A DNA stretch of 64,000 bases from Amycolatopsis alba DSM 44262 (GTDB taxonomy: Bacteria; Actinomycetota; Actinomycetes; Mycobacteriales; Pseudonocardiaceae), in assembly GCF_000384215.1 (NCBI RefSeq), contig NZ_KB913032.1, positions 9,447,605 through 9,511,604 on the forward strand, written 5' to 3'. The position numbers were made by a program, and so were the translations under genes. The notes beneath the pieces were generated by a model. The model was given only the letters and a program-made list of their open reading frames with translations. It made no database searches and had not been told where the DNA came from. Positions 16,664-26,647 of this stretch are shown in pieces (the stretch's first letter is position 1; each line of letters opens with the position of its first letter).

Positions 16664-17977
16664 ATGGCCCAGGAGAACACGTCCACCGGTACCCCGGCAC
16701 CGCACCCCGTGCCGCACGCGCTCGGTGGCGGGCACGCCGCACCCCCCGTGCCGCCCGCCGAGCCGAGCCCGTCCGCTTGGGGCAGGGTCGACGAAGAAGG
16801 AACTGTCTACGTCACCACGGCCGACGGCGAGCGTGCGGTCGGTGTGTGGCAGGCCGGGAGCCCGGACGAGGGTCTGCTCCACTACGCGCGCCGCTTCGAC
16901 GACCTGCGCACCGAGGTCGAGCTGCTGGAGACGCGGCTGGAGTCCGGCGCGGGCGACCCGAAGCACGCGCTGGCGACGGCCACGCAGCTGCGTGACGGCC
17001 TCGCCGAAGCCGCCGTCGTCGGCGACATCGCCGCGCTGAGCGGCCGCATCGAGCAGGTCATCGCCCACGCCGAGAAGGCGCTGGCCTCGGCCAAGCAGGA
17101 GCGCGAAGAGGCCCGCGCGGCCGCCGTCGTCCGCAAGCAGGCGCTCGCCGACGAAGCCGAGAAGCTGGCCGCCGAGTCGACGCAGTGGAAGGCCGCCGGA
17201 GACCGGCTGCGCGCCATCCTGGACGAGTGGAAGACCGTCAAGGGTGTCGACCGCAAGACCGACGACGAGCTGTGGAAGCGGTTCTCCAAGGCCCGCGAGG
17301 CGTTCAACCGGCGCCGCGGCTCGCACTTCGCCGAGCTCGACAAGCAGCGCGCGGGTGCCAAGAACCGCAAGGAAGAGCTGATCGCCGAGGCCGAGGCGAT
17401 CTCGGAGTCGTCGGACTGGGGCGACACGGCGGGCCGCTACAAGGACCTGATGACCGAGTGGAAGGCCGCCGGTCGCGCGCCCAAGGACAGCGACGAGGCC
17501 CTCTGGCAGCGCTTCCGCGCCGCGCAGGACAAGTTCTTCGCGCGCCGGTCTTCGGTGTTCTCCGAGCGGGACGCCGAGTTCGCGGCCAACGCGCAGCAAA
17601 AGGAGGAACTGCTCGTCGAGGCCGAGAAGATCGACCCCGCGGCGAACCTCGACGCGGCGAAGCAGCACCTGCGCAAGATCCAGGAGCAGTGGGACGAGAT
17701 CGGCAAGGTCCCGCGCGAGCGCATCCGCGAGCTGGACGGTCGCCTGAAGACCGTGCAGGACGGGATCAAGTCGGCCGAGGACAGCAAGTGGCGCCGGACG
17801 GACCCGGAGGCGCAGGCCAGGGCGGCGCAGTTCCGCGAGCGGGTCGAGCAGTTCGAGTCGCAGGCGGAGAAGGCCCGTGCGGCAGGCGACGAACGCCGCG
17901 CGAAGAAGGCGGACGAGCAGGCCGCGCAGTGGCGTGAGTGGCTCGAAGCGGCGGAAGCGGCCATCGCGGACCGGTAA
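16664..17977 (+). CDS. DUF349 coiled-coil protein
   Basis: A 437-residue cytosolic protein. After a Pro-rich N-terminus and a small GTVYVTTADGERAVGVWQAG segment it has long helices rich in Ala, Glu, Lys and Arg (about 75-150) and then three DUF349 repeats recognisable by W-K-x-(A/V)-G ... W-x-R-F (for example WKTVKGVD ... ELWKRF, WKAAGRAP ... LWQRF, WDEIGKVP). Function in bacteria is unknown; some members associate with nucleic acids or chaperone factors. The ATG at 16664 has AAGGAG six bases upstream. Position corresponds to Rv2731 in Mycobacterium. Confidence 0.88.
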   Translation: MAQENTSTGTPAPHPVPHALGGGHAAPPVPPAEPSPSAWGRVDEEGTVYVTTADGERAVGVWQAGSPDEGLLHYARRFDDLRTEVELLETRLESGAGDPKHALATATQLRDGLAEAAVVGDIAALSGRIEQVIAHAEKALASAKQEREEARAAAVVRKQALADEAEKLAAESTQWKAAGDRLRAILDEWKTVKGVDRKTDDELWKRFSKAREAFNRRRGSHFAELDKQRAGAKNRKEELIAEAEAISESSDWGDTAGRYKDLMTEWKAAGRAPKDSDEALWQRFRAAQDKFFARRSSVFSERDAEFAANAQQKEELLVEAEKIDPAANLDAAKQHLRKIQEQWDEIGKVPRERIRELDGRLKTVQDGIKSAEDSKWRRTDPEAQARAAQFRERVEQFESQAEKARAAGDERRAKKADEQAAQWREWLEAAEAAIADR

Positions 17978-17993
17978 CTCCTGACCCGAACCG

Positions 17994-18035
17994 CATGAAG
18001 GCCCCCTTCCTTGCGCAAGGAAGGGGGCCTTCATG
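17994..18035 (+). terminator. Perfect 42-base hairpin after the DUF349 gene
   Basis: CATGAAGGCCCCCTTCCTTG (17994-18013) is followed after CG by its exact inverse (18016-18035). It starts 16 bases past the stop codon. It belongs to the GAAGG-CCN-CCTTC family and probably terminates the DUF349 transcript. Confidence 0.75.
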
Positions 18036-18223
18036 TACTTGGGCAGCAAGCGCCCGGCCGTGCGCGTGTCGTCCGTCCCGTCACACGAACCGACCGGAAT
18101 CGGGACACTCAACGTCCCCGACCCTCCCTTGATCAAGGCCGTGCCGGTCACGAATCTCCATCTGGGTGGGTCTCGAACGTGGCGCTCGGGACTTCACGCC
18201 AGTACGGCAACGCAGGCGGCGGC

Positions 18224-18270
18224 GCGAAAGCCACTTTCGGGACATCAGACGTCTCGAAAGTGGCTTTCGC
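18224..18270. repeat. GAAAG-CCA-CTTTC hairpin repeat
   Basis: A 16-base-pair stem (18224-18239 with 18255-18270, 15-base loop) of the same family but with GAAAG/CTTTC arms. With the hairpin at 17994 it occupies the 420-base gap between the DUF349 and secreted-protein genes; the rest of the gap shows nothing I can name. Confidence 0.75.
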
Positions 18271-18397
18271 GACATCCGGCAGCGCACGCATCACACCACC
18301 TTCGCCCTTCACGCGTGTCACTCCATTGTGGAGCGAAGGCTCGCACGTTCGTGCGTATCGGGGCGCTCTCGGCGCTCAGCCGTGCTCCACTGCGGTC

Positions 18398-18856
18398 ATG
18401 AACCACACGCCGATTTCACGGATCACCAAGACGTTCGCCGTCCTGGTGACAGGGATCGTCCTGGCCGGGCTCGTCCCGGCGGCGGCCGTCGCGGCACCCG
18501 CGTCGCCGACCTCGTCGGAGCAGACGAGCGTCCACAAGAAGAAAAAGGTCAAACTCGAGGCGAAGGCCGACAAGAGCAAGGTCAAGGTCGGCGAGGAGAC
18601 CAAGCTCAAGGGCCGTCTCGACGTCGTCGCCGACGACGGGAGGGACGCGGCCGACGCCCTGGAGCTCATCGTCGTCCAGAAGCTCGTCGCGGGCGTCTGG
18701 GTCGACCTGAGCAACGGCTCCTGCAAGCCCAACGGCAGCTTCGTGCTGAGCCTGAGCTTCAGCGTCAAAGCCTCACTCACGCTGAGGGTGTACCACCCGG
18801 AAACCACGCTCTACGCCAGCGCGACGTCGAGCGTCTTCGGCGTCGTGGTCGTTTAG
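18398..18856 (+). CDS. Small secreted basic protein
   Basis: A 152-residue exported protein that I cannot assign to a named family. A signal peptide covers about 1-33 (AVLVTGIVLAGLVPAAAVAAP). A Lys-rich stretch follows (HKKKKVKLEAKADKSKVKVG), then a beta-rich domain (about 62-152) with KVKVGEETKLKGRL, WVDLSNGSC and LSLSFSVKASLTLRVYH, resembling immunoglobulin-like bacterial surface domains. A single cysteine is present. It faces the small membrane-protein gene end to end. A cell-surface structural role is a guess. Confidence 0.7.
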   Translation: MNHTPISRITKTFAVLVTGIVLAGLVPAAAVAAPASPTSSEQTSVHKKKKVKLEAKADKSKVKVGEETKLKGRLDVVADDGRDAADALELIVVQKLVAGVWVDLSNGSCKPNGSFVLSLSFSVKASLTLRVYHPETTLYASATSSVFGVVVV

Positions 18857-19314
18857 CTGCGCGAGAACGCGGACCGCATCCAGTAGATGGCCAGCGCGAC
18901 GGTGGCGAACCAGGCGAGGAGCATCCCGAAGCCCGGACCGCCACCGGCCGCGCCGGTGGCGTGCGAGGACTGCTGGGACCAGATCGCGAGCATGCCGTCG
19001 ACGGAGGCGAACCAGCCGCCCGCGGCGCAGACCCAGGCCAGCCACCAGCGCCGGGTCACCAGCGTGACGGCGCCGGCGAACACCCCGATCCCGGTGGAGG
19101 TCGCCGCGAACAGCTGCGGGATCCCGCCGCCCCGGCCGAGCAGCACCTCCCAGCCCGCGTGCTCGCCGACCCACGGCAGCAGCTGCGCGATCAGCAGCAC
19201 GAACACCAGCACGGCGATGGAGAACCCGCGCCTGCCGAGTTCGATCGTCTTGGCCGCGCGCTCGCCGACCTCGTCGATCTCGGCGGCGAGTTCGTCGATC
19301 TTCGGTTCGGTCAC
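18853..19314 (-). CDS. Four-helix membrane protein (Rv2732c-like)
   Basis: A 153-residue membrane protein. A short acidic, helical N-terminus ([29 protein letters not shown]) precedes four membrane helices (about 30-50, 66-85, 90-107 and 125-145). It lies immediately downstream of miaB, as Rv2732c does in Mycobacterium. I place the start at GTG 19314 because it overlaps the miaB stop as GTGA; a GTG three codons earlier (19323) is possible. Function unknown. Confidence 0.75.
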   Translation of the reverse strand: MTEPKIDELAAEIDEVGERAAKTIELGRRGFSIAVLVFVLLIAQLLPWVGEHAGWEVLLGRGGGIPQLFAATSTGIGVFAGAVTLVTRRWWLAWVCAAGGWFASVDGMLAIWSQQSSHATGAAGGGPGFGMLLAWFATVALAIYWMRSAFSRS

Positions 19315-20792
19315 AGTGCACACCCGCTCACCGGTTCCGGTGTGACGGCGGGGGCGCCGAAGCTCGGCAGCCCCAAGGTCACGCCGCTGGTCTTCGGCCG
19401 GAGTCCGGCCTCGGAGTTGTCGCCCGCCTTCGTGCGCCGGTGCGACAGCAGGTCACCATCGGCGACCAGGTGGTGCGGGGCGCCGTAGGTCACCACGGTC
19501 TCGACGACGTCACCCGGCCGCACCGAGCGGTCGACCAGGGCTCCCGTCGGCGTGAAGTGGACGAGCCTGCCGTCACGGGCGCGGCCGCTCATCCGCTGGG
19601 TCTCGGTGTCCTTGCGACCCTCACCGGAGGCGACCAGCAGCTCGACCCGGCGTCCGACGATCTTCTTGTTCTCGTCCCAGGAGATGTCGTTCTGCAGCTG
19701 GACGAGCCGTTCGTAGCGCTCCTGCACGACCTCCTTCGGCAGCTGCCCGTCCATCTCGGCGGCGGGCGTGCCGGGCCGGATCGAGTACTGGAAGGTGAAC
19801 GCGCTGGAGAACCGCGCCTGCGCGACGACGTCGAGCGTCGCCTGGAAGTCTTCCTCGGTCTCGCCGGGGAAGCCGACGATGATGTCGGTGGTGATCGCGG
19901 CGTCGGGCATCGACTCGCGCACGCGGTCGAGGATCTTGAGGTAGCGCGCCGACCGGTAGGACCGCTTCATCTCGCGCAGCACCCGGTCCGAGCCGGACTG
20001 CAGCGGCATGTGCAGCTGGTGGCACACGTTCGGCGTCTCGGCCATCGCGTCGATGACGTCTTCGGTGAACGCCGCCGGATGCGGCGAAGTGAAGCGGACG
20101 CGCTCCAGGCCCTCCACCGAACCGCAGGCGCGCAGGAGCTTGCCGAAGGCGAGCCGGTCGCCGAATTCGACGCCGTAGGAGTTCACGTTCTGGCCGAGCA
20201 GGGTCACTTCGAGCACGCCTTCGGCCACGAGCGCCTCGACCTCGGCCAGGATCTCGCCGGGGCGGCGGTCGCGTTCCTTGCCGCGCAGCGCCGGGACGAT
20301 GCAGAAGGTGCAGGTGTTGTTGCAGCCGACCGAAATCGACACCCAGCCCGCGTACGCCGAGTCGCGCTTCGCCGGGAGCGTCGAGGGGAAGGTCTCGAGC
20401 GATTCGAGGATCTCGACCTCGGCCTCGGCGTTGTGCCGCGCGCGTTCCAGCAGCGTCGGCAGCGCGCCGATGTTGTGCGTGCCGAACACGACGTCGACCC
20501 AGGGCGCGCGCTTGACGATCTCGCCGCGGTCCTTCTGCGCGAGGCAGCCGCCGACGGCGATCTGCATGCCCGGTTTCGCGGTCTTCTGCGGCCGGATGTG
20601 CCCCAGGGTGCCGTACAGCTTGTTGTCCGCGTTCTCCCGCACCGCGCAGGTGTTGAACACGATCAGGTCGGGTGTGGCCTCGCCGTCACCCGGAACGTAG
20701 CCGGCGTCCTCGAGCTGCCCGGCAAGACGTTCGGAGTCATGCACGTTCATCTGGCAGCCGAAGGTGCGGATCTGGTAAGTACGCGCGCTCAT
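19311..20792 (-). CDS. miaB: tRNA-2-methylthio-N6-dimethylallyladenosine synthase
   Basis: A 493-residue MiaB, a radical-SAM methylthiotransferase acting on i6A37 of tRNA made by MiaA. The N-terminal UPF0004 domain carries the auxiliary cluster cysteines Cys13 (FGCQMN), Cys49 (FNTCAVR) and Cys83 (GGCLAQ). The radical SAM cluster is CNNTCTFC (Cys157, Cys161, Cys164), and a TRAM domain ends the core near 440. A further 40-50 residues ([19 protein letters not shown] onward) form a non-conserved tail. Start at 20792, with GGAG upstream. Coupled to the membrane protein behind it. Confidence 0.96.
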   Translation of the reverse strand: MSARTYQIRTFGCQMNVHDSERLAGQLEDAGYVPGDGEATPDLIVFNTCAVRENADNKLYGTLGHIRPQKTAKPGMQIAVGGCLAQKDRGEIVKRAPWVDVVFGTHNIGALPTLLERARHNAEAEVEILESLETFPSTLPAKRDSAYAGWVSISVGCNNTCTFCIVPALRGKERDRRPGEILAEVEALVAEGVLEVTLLGQNVNSYGVEFGDRLAFGKLLRACGSVEGLERVRFTSPHPAAFTEDVIDAMAETPNVCHQLHMPLQSGSDRVLREMKRSYRSARYLKILDRVRESMPDAAITTDIIVGFPGETEEDFQATLDVVAQARFSSAFTFQYSIRPGTPAAEMDGQLPKEVVQERYERLVQLQNDISWDENKKIVGRRVELLVASGEGRKDTETQRMSGRARDGRLVHFTPTGALVDRSVRPGDVVETVVTYGAPHHLVADGDLLSHRRTKAGDNSEAGLRPKTSGVTLGLPSFGAPAVTPEPVSGCAL

Positions 20793-20823
20793 CTCGACTC
20801 CGAGGGTACGCGGGCGGCGTTCC

Positions 20824-21753
20824 ATGGCACGATCGACCCTCATGAGGAGACCAGGCGTACTGGCGGCGGTGATCGCCGTGGTCTGCGCCCTGGTCACCGG
20901 GTGCGGACCGGATCTGTCCGACACGAACGTGCGGATCGCGGCGGGGCTCAACGGCGGCGTCTACGACAAACTGGCCGAGGCGCTGGCCACCGCGTGGGCC
21001 TCGCAGCTGGGCACCCGGCGGCCCGAGATCCAGGAGACGCAGGGTTCACTGGACAACGTCAACCGGGTGCGCGCGGGCAAGGCCGACGTCGCGTTCGTGG
21101 CCGCCGACGTCGCCACCGAGAACACCGCCGGGCTGGCCGCGCTGGCCCGTGTGCACGACGACTACCTGCACGTCATCGTCCGCGCCGACTCTTCGATCCA
21201 GTCGTTCACCCAGCTTCGCGGGCGCAAGGTCGCGATCGGCTCGCCGGATTCGGGCGTCGAGTTCCTGTCGAAGCAGCTGCTGAAGGCGTCCGGGCTGACC
21301 GGCGCGATCGACCGGCGCAACCTCGGGCTCACCGAGGCGCTGCCCGCGCTGGAGAACCGGCAGATCGACGCGGTCATCTGGTCGGGTGGCCTGCCGACGC
21401 CGTCGATCACGGAACGGATCCGGACGGTCGGGCTGCGGCTGCTCGACATCACCGACCTGGCGGACGCCCTGCGGGAGAGCAGCCCGGTGTACCGCACGGC
21501 GACCATCCCGGTGACCGCCTACAACCTGTCGCAGCCGGTGACCACGCTCGTCCTGCCGAACTTCCTGGTGGTGCCCACGTCGATGCGCGACGACGTCGCC
21601 GAGGCGCTGGTGCGCGGGCTGTTCGACGCGCGGGGTCAGCTGGTCGAGGCGGCCGGGGCGGCGCTGTCGATCGACGTCCATCCCGCCATCGAGACCTCTC
21701 CTCTGCCGCTGCATCCCGGTGCGCTGCGGTACTTCCGGTCGCTCAAGGACTAG
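20824..21753 (+). CDS. TAXI-family solute-binding lipoprotein
   Basis: A 309-residue (303 if ATG 20842 is used) substrate-binding protein of the TAXI group used by TRAP transporters. The signal peptide ends in the lipobox LVTGC, so it is a lipoprotein. The family pattern is clear: [71 protein letters not shown] and [12 protein letters not shown]. No TRAP permease gene is nearby. Instead it is convergent with, and overlaps by 11 bases, the GluK histidine kinase gene, which suggests that it presents a ligand to that sensor rather than to a transporter. Confidence 0.85.
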   Translation: MARSTLMRRPGVLAAVIAVVCALVTGCGPDLSDTNVRIAAGLNGGVYDKLAEALATAWASQLGTRRPEIQETQGSLDNVNRVRAGKADVAFVAADVATENTAGLAALARVHDDYLHVIVRADSSIQSFTQLRGRKVAIGSPDSGVEFLSKQLLKASGLTGAIDRRNLGLTEALPALENRQIDAVIWSGGLPTPSITERIRTVGLRLLDITDLADALRESSPVYRTATIPVTAYNLSQPVTTLVLPNFLVVPTSMRDDVAEALVRGLFDARGQLVEAAGAALSIDVHPAIETSPLPLHPGALRYFRSLKD

Positions 21754-23149
21754 CACCGCCGGCGACCGGCAGGGTCACGGTCACTTCGAGCCCGCCGCCC
21801 TCGGGTGAGCTCAGCCGCAGCGAGCCGTCCGAGCGGATCATGATCTCGGTGACGATCGCCAGGCCGAGGCCGGATCCGGGCACGTTCTGGTGTGCGGTGC
21901 TGCGCCAGAACCGGTCCGCGGCGCGCTCGAGTTCGTCGTCGCGGAGGCCGGGCCCGTGGTCGCGGACGGCGATCTCGACCTTCTCCCCCACGACGCCGAC
22001 GGTGACGGTGACCTCCGTCCCCGGCTCGGTGAACTTGAGCGCGTTGTCCAGCAGCGCGTCGAGCACGACTTCGAGCCCGCGCGCGGGGGTGCGCACCCGC
22101 AGTCCGCCGCCCAGCCCGGACGCGGCCAGCGGGATGTCGCGCGCCGCGCCGACCACGGTCCAGTCGGCGACCCTGGCGCCCACCACCTCGTCGAGGCCGA
22201 CCGGGACCAGCTCGCCGCCGGAGGCCTCGGCGCGGGCCAGCGAGAGGAGTTCGTCGAGGATCTGGTTGAGCCGTCGCGCGTCGACGACGGCGGCTTCGAG
22301 GTCCGCGGCGGCCAGGTCGTCGTCGACGTGGCCGTCGAGGTTGCCGAGCCGGATCTTCAACGCGGTCAACGGGTTCCGCAGCTGGTGGGAGGCGTCGGCG
22401 ACGAACGCGCGCTGCGCCGACAGTGCCTCGTCGACGCTGGCGGCCATCCGGTCGAAGGACCGTTCGAGCTGGCGCAGTTCCGGCGGCCCGCCGGATTCCT
22501 CGACCCGTTTCACCTCGCGCCCGCTGACCACGGCGGCGACCAGTGCGCCGGTGGCGTCGTCGAGCCGCCGGACGGGGCGCAGGATCCAGCGCACCACCGG
22601 CACCGCGATCAGCAGCGCGAACCCGAAGGCCAGCACCGCGCCCGCCGCGATGAGCAGCCACCACCACAGCAGTTCGGTGCGGGCCTTGCCGGTCGAGGAC
22701 ACGGTGATCACCGCGCCCCGCACCTCGCCGTCGATGAGGATCGGCTCGGCCAGCACCAGCGGCTCGGTGGTCCACGGCATCAGCAGCGGTCCCGGCTCGG
22801 AACGCCGTCCCGCCAGCGCCTCTTGCAGATGTGCGGCGATGACGGGGTCCTTGAGGTCGATCGCGGCCGCCTCGGGCCCTCGGGCCACGGCCTCGCCGTC
22901 CTGGTCGGCGATCGCGACCGGCACCCCGTAGACCTCGGTGTAGCGGCGGAGCTCGTCCACGATCAGGTCCGGCCGGTTCTCCACCAGCGGGCGCTGGGCC
23001 AGCGACGCGAACCGGGAAGTGTCGGTGAGCCGGTCGAGGAAGAGGTCGAGCTGCACACTGGCCGCCACGCTGAGCGCGAGCGGGATGCCGAGGCCGAACA
23101 CGAGCGCCGCGACCAGCGTCAGCACGATCGCCTGGAGCCGGACGCGCAC
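21743..23149 (-). CDS. gluK: Sensor histidine kinase (GluK-like)
   Basis: A 468-residue membrane kinase. Helix 1 is at about 7-31, an extracytoplasmic sensor region at 32-160 and helix 2 at 161-187, followed by a HAMP linker, the phospho-acceptor His255 in ASHQLRNPLTAL, and an ATPase domain with N, G1 (RDHGPGL) and GSGLGLAIV boxes. It starts with GTG four bases after the response regulator gene. The two-component pair sits next to gluABCD just as GluR-GluK does in Streptomyces coelicolor, so extracellular glutamate is the likely signal; the symbol rests on this context. Confidence 0.85.
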   Translation of the reverse strand: MRVRLQAIVLTLVAALVFGLGIPLALSVAASVQLDLFLDRLTDTSRFASLAQRPLVENRPDLIVDELRRYTEVYGVPVAIADQDGEAVARGPEAAAIDLKDPVIAAHLQEALAGRRSEPGPLLMPWTTEPLVLAEPILIDGEVRGAVITVSSTGKARTELLWWWLLIAAGAVLAFGFALLIAVPVVRWILRPVRRLDDATGALVAAVVSGREVKRVEESGGPPELRQLERSFDRMAASVDEALSAQRAFVADASHQLRNPLTALKIRLGNLDGHVDDDLAAADLEAAVVDARRLNQILDELLSLARAEASGGELVPVGLDEVVGARVADWTVVGAARDIPLAASGLGGGLRVRTPARGLEVVLDALLDNALKFTEPGTEVTVTVGVVGEKVEIAVRDHGPGLRDDELERAADRFWRSTAHQNVPGSGLGLAIVTEIMIRSDGSLRLSSPEGGGLEVTVTLPVAGGASP

Positions 23150-23153
23150 CGGC

Positions 23154-23843
23154 TCAGCCCTCTTCGGCCGGGCCGTAGGCGCCGCCGAGGCGGTACCCGA
23201 CGCCGCGGACGGTCTCGATCAGCGCGGGCCTGCCCAGTTTGGTCCGCAGGGTGGCGACGTGGACGTCGAGCGAGCGGCTCTCCGCCGGTCCCCGATGCCC
23301 CCAGACCTCGTTCAGCACGTGGTCACGGGCGCAGACCGCCCCGCGGGCGGTGACCACCAGCGCGAGTACCTGGAACTCTTTGCGGGACAACGAAACCGGC
23401 TGCCCGTCGACCTGCACCTCGTGGCGCCCGATATCGACCGAGACATCACCCGCCTGGATGACGCCGGGCGGTTCTGGCGCGGCCGGGCGTTCACCGCGGC
23501 GACGACGTACGGCCTCGACCCTGGCGACGAGCTCGTCGACGTCGTAGGGCTTCACCAGATAGTCGTCGGCACCGGACCGCAGGCCCTGGATCCGGTCGTC
23601 GACCTCGCCCCGCGCCGAAACGACGATCACCGCGACGTCGCTGACCTCGCGGATCCGGCGGCACAGGACGATCCCGTCGATATCGGGGAGCCCCAGGTCG
23701 AGCAGCACGACGTCGACCTCGTGCACCAGATCGAGCACCCCGGCGCCGGAGGCCAGGCGTTTGATCGTCAGGCCGCGCCGCGCCAGCGCGGGCGTCAGGG
23801 CGCCCGCCACCCGGTCGTCGTCCTCCACCAGCAGTACCCGCAC
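23154..23843 (-). CDS. gluR: OmpR-family response regulator (GluR-like)
   Basis: A 229-residue response regulator with receiver domain 1-115 (VEDDD acid pocket, phospho-acceptor Asp49 in LLDLGLPD, Lys in LVKPYD) and an OmpR/PhoB winged helix (about 135-222, with SRKEFQVL and GVGYRLG). I choose GTG at 23843, preceded by AAAGGGA; the longer frame upstream is intergenic. Phosphorylated by the kinase behind it, it probably controls the divergent gluABCD operon, whose promoter region is shared. Confidence 0.88.
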   Translation of the reverse strand: MRVLLVEDDDRVAGALTPALARRGLTIKRLASGAGVLDLVHEVDVVLLDLGLPDIDGIVLCRRIREVSDVAVIVVSARGEVDDRIQGLRSGADDYLVKPYDVDELVARVEAVRRRRGERPAAPEPPGVIQAGDVSVDIGRHEVQVDGQPVSLSRKEFQVLALVVTARGAVCARDHVLNEVWGHRGPAESRSLDVHVATLRTKLGRPALIETVRGVGYRLGGAYGPAEEG

Positions 23844-23974
23844 CCGTGTTTTCCCTTTCACGCCGTCCCCGCACCGCGACGACTTGAAGAACGACTCTAT
23901 GGGGTGAGTCACCCCTCGCGCTGCCTGTCCCGGCCTTGTGAGCGACCCGTCGCACGCGGTAATGGTCACGATGC

Positions 23975-23993
23975 GTCACAGATCTGTTGTGAC
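23975..23993. promoter_or_regulatory. Palindrome in the gluR-gluA divergent gap
   Basis: GTCACA-N7-TGTGAC is a perfect 6-base inverted repeat, between gluR (start 23843) and gluA (24203). It is a candidate binding site for GluR or another regulator. The remainder of this 359-base gap carries no other clear element. Confidence 0.5.
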
Positions 23994-24202
23994 CCCGGTT
24001 ACGGGATACCCCTGCCTTGTCTAGGCTGATCAGCGCCGGACGGTGGCGGATCGGGCCGTCCGGTGGCTTGAGAACGATACGGACTTGAAACCCTAAGTAT
24101 TGGTCAAGCCGTCTTTACAAGCGGTCCGACGGGAGTAGGTTTCCGCCATCGCGTGGTGCCTGACCCCGCAGTCCCCTGCAAACGAACGCTCCTGGAGGCC
24201 AG

Positions 24203-24955
<753 letters not shown>

Positions 24956-25010
24956 GGACTTCCCCGCCGGCCGGTATGGCTGGACAAGATCCGGAAGGAA
25001 ACTGAGAAGC

Positions 25011-25868
25011 ATGCGGTTGAACCGAGTTCTGCGAATGAGCGCGGCCGTCGTGGCGGCCGGTCTCGCCCTGTCCGCCTGTGGCGGCGGCGGGTCCGACGCC
25101 GGCAGCGGCTCCAGCGGCGCCAAGAACGTGGTGGCGAAGGCCAAGAACGACAAGAAGCTGACCATCGGCATCAAGTTCGACCAGCCGGGCCTCGGCCAGA
25201 AGCAGCAGGACGGCAGCTATGCCGGGTTCGACGTCGACGTGGCGAAGTACATCGCCAAGGAGCTCGGCGTCGAAGAGTCGGGGATCACGTGGAAGGAAGC
25301 GCAGTCCGCGCAGCGTGAGGACCTGATCAAGAAGGGTGAGGTCGACTACATCGTCGCCACCTACTCGATCACCGACAAGCGCAAGAACGACGTGTCCTTC
25401 GCGGGCCCGTACTTCATCGCCCACCAGGACCTGCTGGTCCGCGCCGACTCCACCGACATCACCGGCCCGGAGTCGCTGACCGGCAACAAGAAGCTCTGCT
25501 CGGTCAAGGGTTCCACCCCGGCGCAGAACGTCAAGGAAAAGTACGCCAAGGAAGTTCAGCTCGAAGAGCGCGGCAAGTACACCGACTGCGTCACCTCGCT
25601 GCTCAACAAGACCGTCGACGCGATGACCACCGATGACGTGATCCTCGCCGGCTACGCCGCGCAGCAGCCCGGCAAGCTGAAGCTGGTCGGCAAGGGCTTC
25701 ACCGACGAGAAGTACGGCGTCGGCCTGAAGAAGGACGACACCGAGAGCATCACCGCGATCAACAACGCGATCAAGAAGATGCAGCAGGACGGCGCGTGGA
25801 AGGCCGCTCTGGAGAAGAACGTCGGCCCGTCGGGCTACAAGATCCCGGAGCCCCCGGCCATCTCGTGA
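25011..25868 (+). CDS. gluB: Glutamate-binding lipoprotein
   Basis: A 285-residue periplasmic-type (membrane-tethered) binding protein. The signal peptide ends in the lipobox LSAC followed by a GGGGSDAGSGSSG linker. The SBP_bac_3 fold covers about 45-280, with IGIKFDQPGLG, GSYAGFDVDVAKYIAKELGV, NDVSFAGPY and DAMTTDDVILAGYA. It delivers glutamate (and perhaps aspartate) to GluC/GluD. It sits 55 bases after gluA. Substrate assignment rests on cluster order and resemblance to the corynebacterial system. Confidence 0.93.
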   Translation: MRLNRVLRMSAAVVAAGLALSACGGGGSDAGSGSSGAKNVVAKAKNDKKLTIGIKFDQPGLGQKQQDGSYAGFDVDVAKYIAKELGVEESGITWKEAQSAQREDLIKKGEVDYIVATYSITDKRKNDVSFAGPYFIAHQDLLVRADSTDITGPESLTGNKKLCSVKGSTPAQNVKEKYAKEVQLEERGKYTDCVTSLLNKTVDAMTTDDVILAGYAAQQPGKLKLVGKGFTDEKYGVGLKKDDTESITAINNAIKKMQQDGAWKAALEKNVGPSGYKIPEPPAIS

Positions 25869-25951
25869 CCCGGCTCCCCTGAGCCGCTGAACTGAAGGAA
25901 TCGAACGGTGCGCCGTGTACCGCGGCGCACCGTTCCCATACCGAGGCTGGG

Positions 25952-26647
25952 TTGAGCACCTTGTTCGATTTCCTCGACAATCCCAATTACGACTTGCTCG
26001 GCGCCTTCTGGATGACGATCAAGCTGACCTTCTTCTCCGCCATCGGTTCCCTGATCTGGGGGACGATCCTGGTGGGGATGCGGGTGAGCCCGGTTCCGAT
26101 CATGCGGGCGTTCGGCACCGCCTACGTCAACATCTTCCGGAACACCCCGCTGACGGTGATCATCGTCTTCACGTCGCTGGGATTGTCCTCCACGCTGGGG
26201 ATCAACCTGGCCTCGCAGGATTCGACGACGTCGTTGGAGGACAACGCCTTCCGGCTCGCGATCCTCGGCTTCATCGCCTACACGGCGACGTTCGTCTGTG
26301 AATCGCTGCGGTCGGGCATCAACACCGTCCCGGTCGGCCAGGCCGAAGCGGCCCGCGCGCTGGGCCTCGGCTTCTTCCAGGTGCTGACGCTGATCGTGCT
26401 GCCGCAGGCGTTCCGGTCGGTGATCGCGCCGCTGACCAACGTCATGATCGCGCTGCTGAAGAACACCACGGTCGCTTCGATCATCGGTGTCGCCGAAGCC
26501 TCGCTGCTGATGTCGACGATGGTGGAGAACGAGTCCGACTCGCTGCTCCTGGTCTTCCTCATCTTCGCCCTCGGGTTCGTCATCCTGGTCCTCCCCCTCG
26601 GCCTGCTGCTGGGCTGGGTCGCCAAGAAGGTCGAGGTCAAGCGATGA
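25952..26647 (+). CDS. gluC: Glutamate ABC transporter permease
   Basis: A 231-residue permease with about five membrane helices and the HisM-type EAA loop (QAEAARALGLGFFQ). The start is TTG at 25952, preceded by GAGG at 25943-25946; no better ATG or GTG is available without losing helix one. Its stop overlaps gluD by four bases (ATGA). It forms the translocation pore with GluD. Confidence 0.93.
   Translation: MSTLFDFLDNPNYDLLGAFWMTIKLTFFSAIGSLIWGTILVGMRVSPVPIMRAFGTAYVNIFRNTPLTVIIVFTSLGLSSTLGINLASQDSTTSLEDNAFRLAILGFIAYTATFVCESLRSGINTVPVGQAEAARALGLGFFQVLTLIVLPQAFRSVIAPLTNVMIALLKNTTVASIIGVAEASLLMSTMVENESDSLLLVFLIFALGFVILVLPLGLLLGWVAKKVEVKR

Noticed and set aside
19440..22931. 1163-codon open frame antisense to miaB and gluK
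   Set aside because: A high-GC shadow: strongly His/Arg/Gly-biased translation with no family, overlapping two well-supported genes on the other strand.
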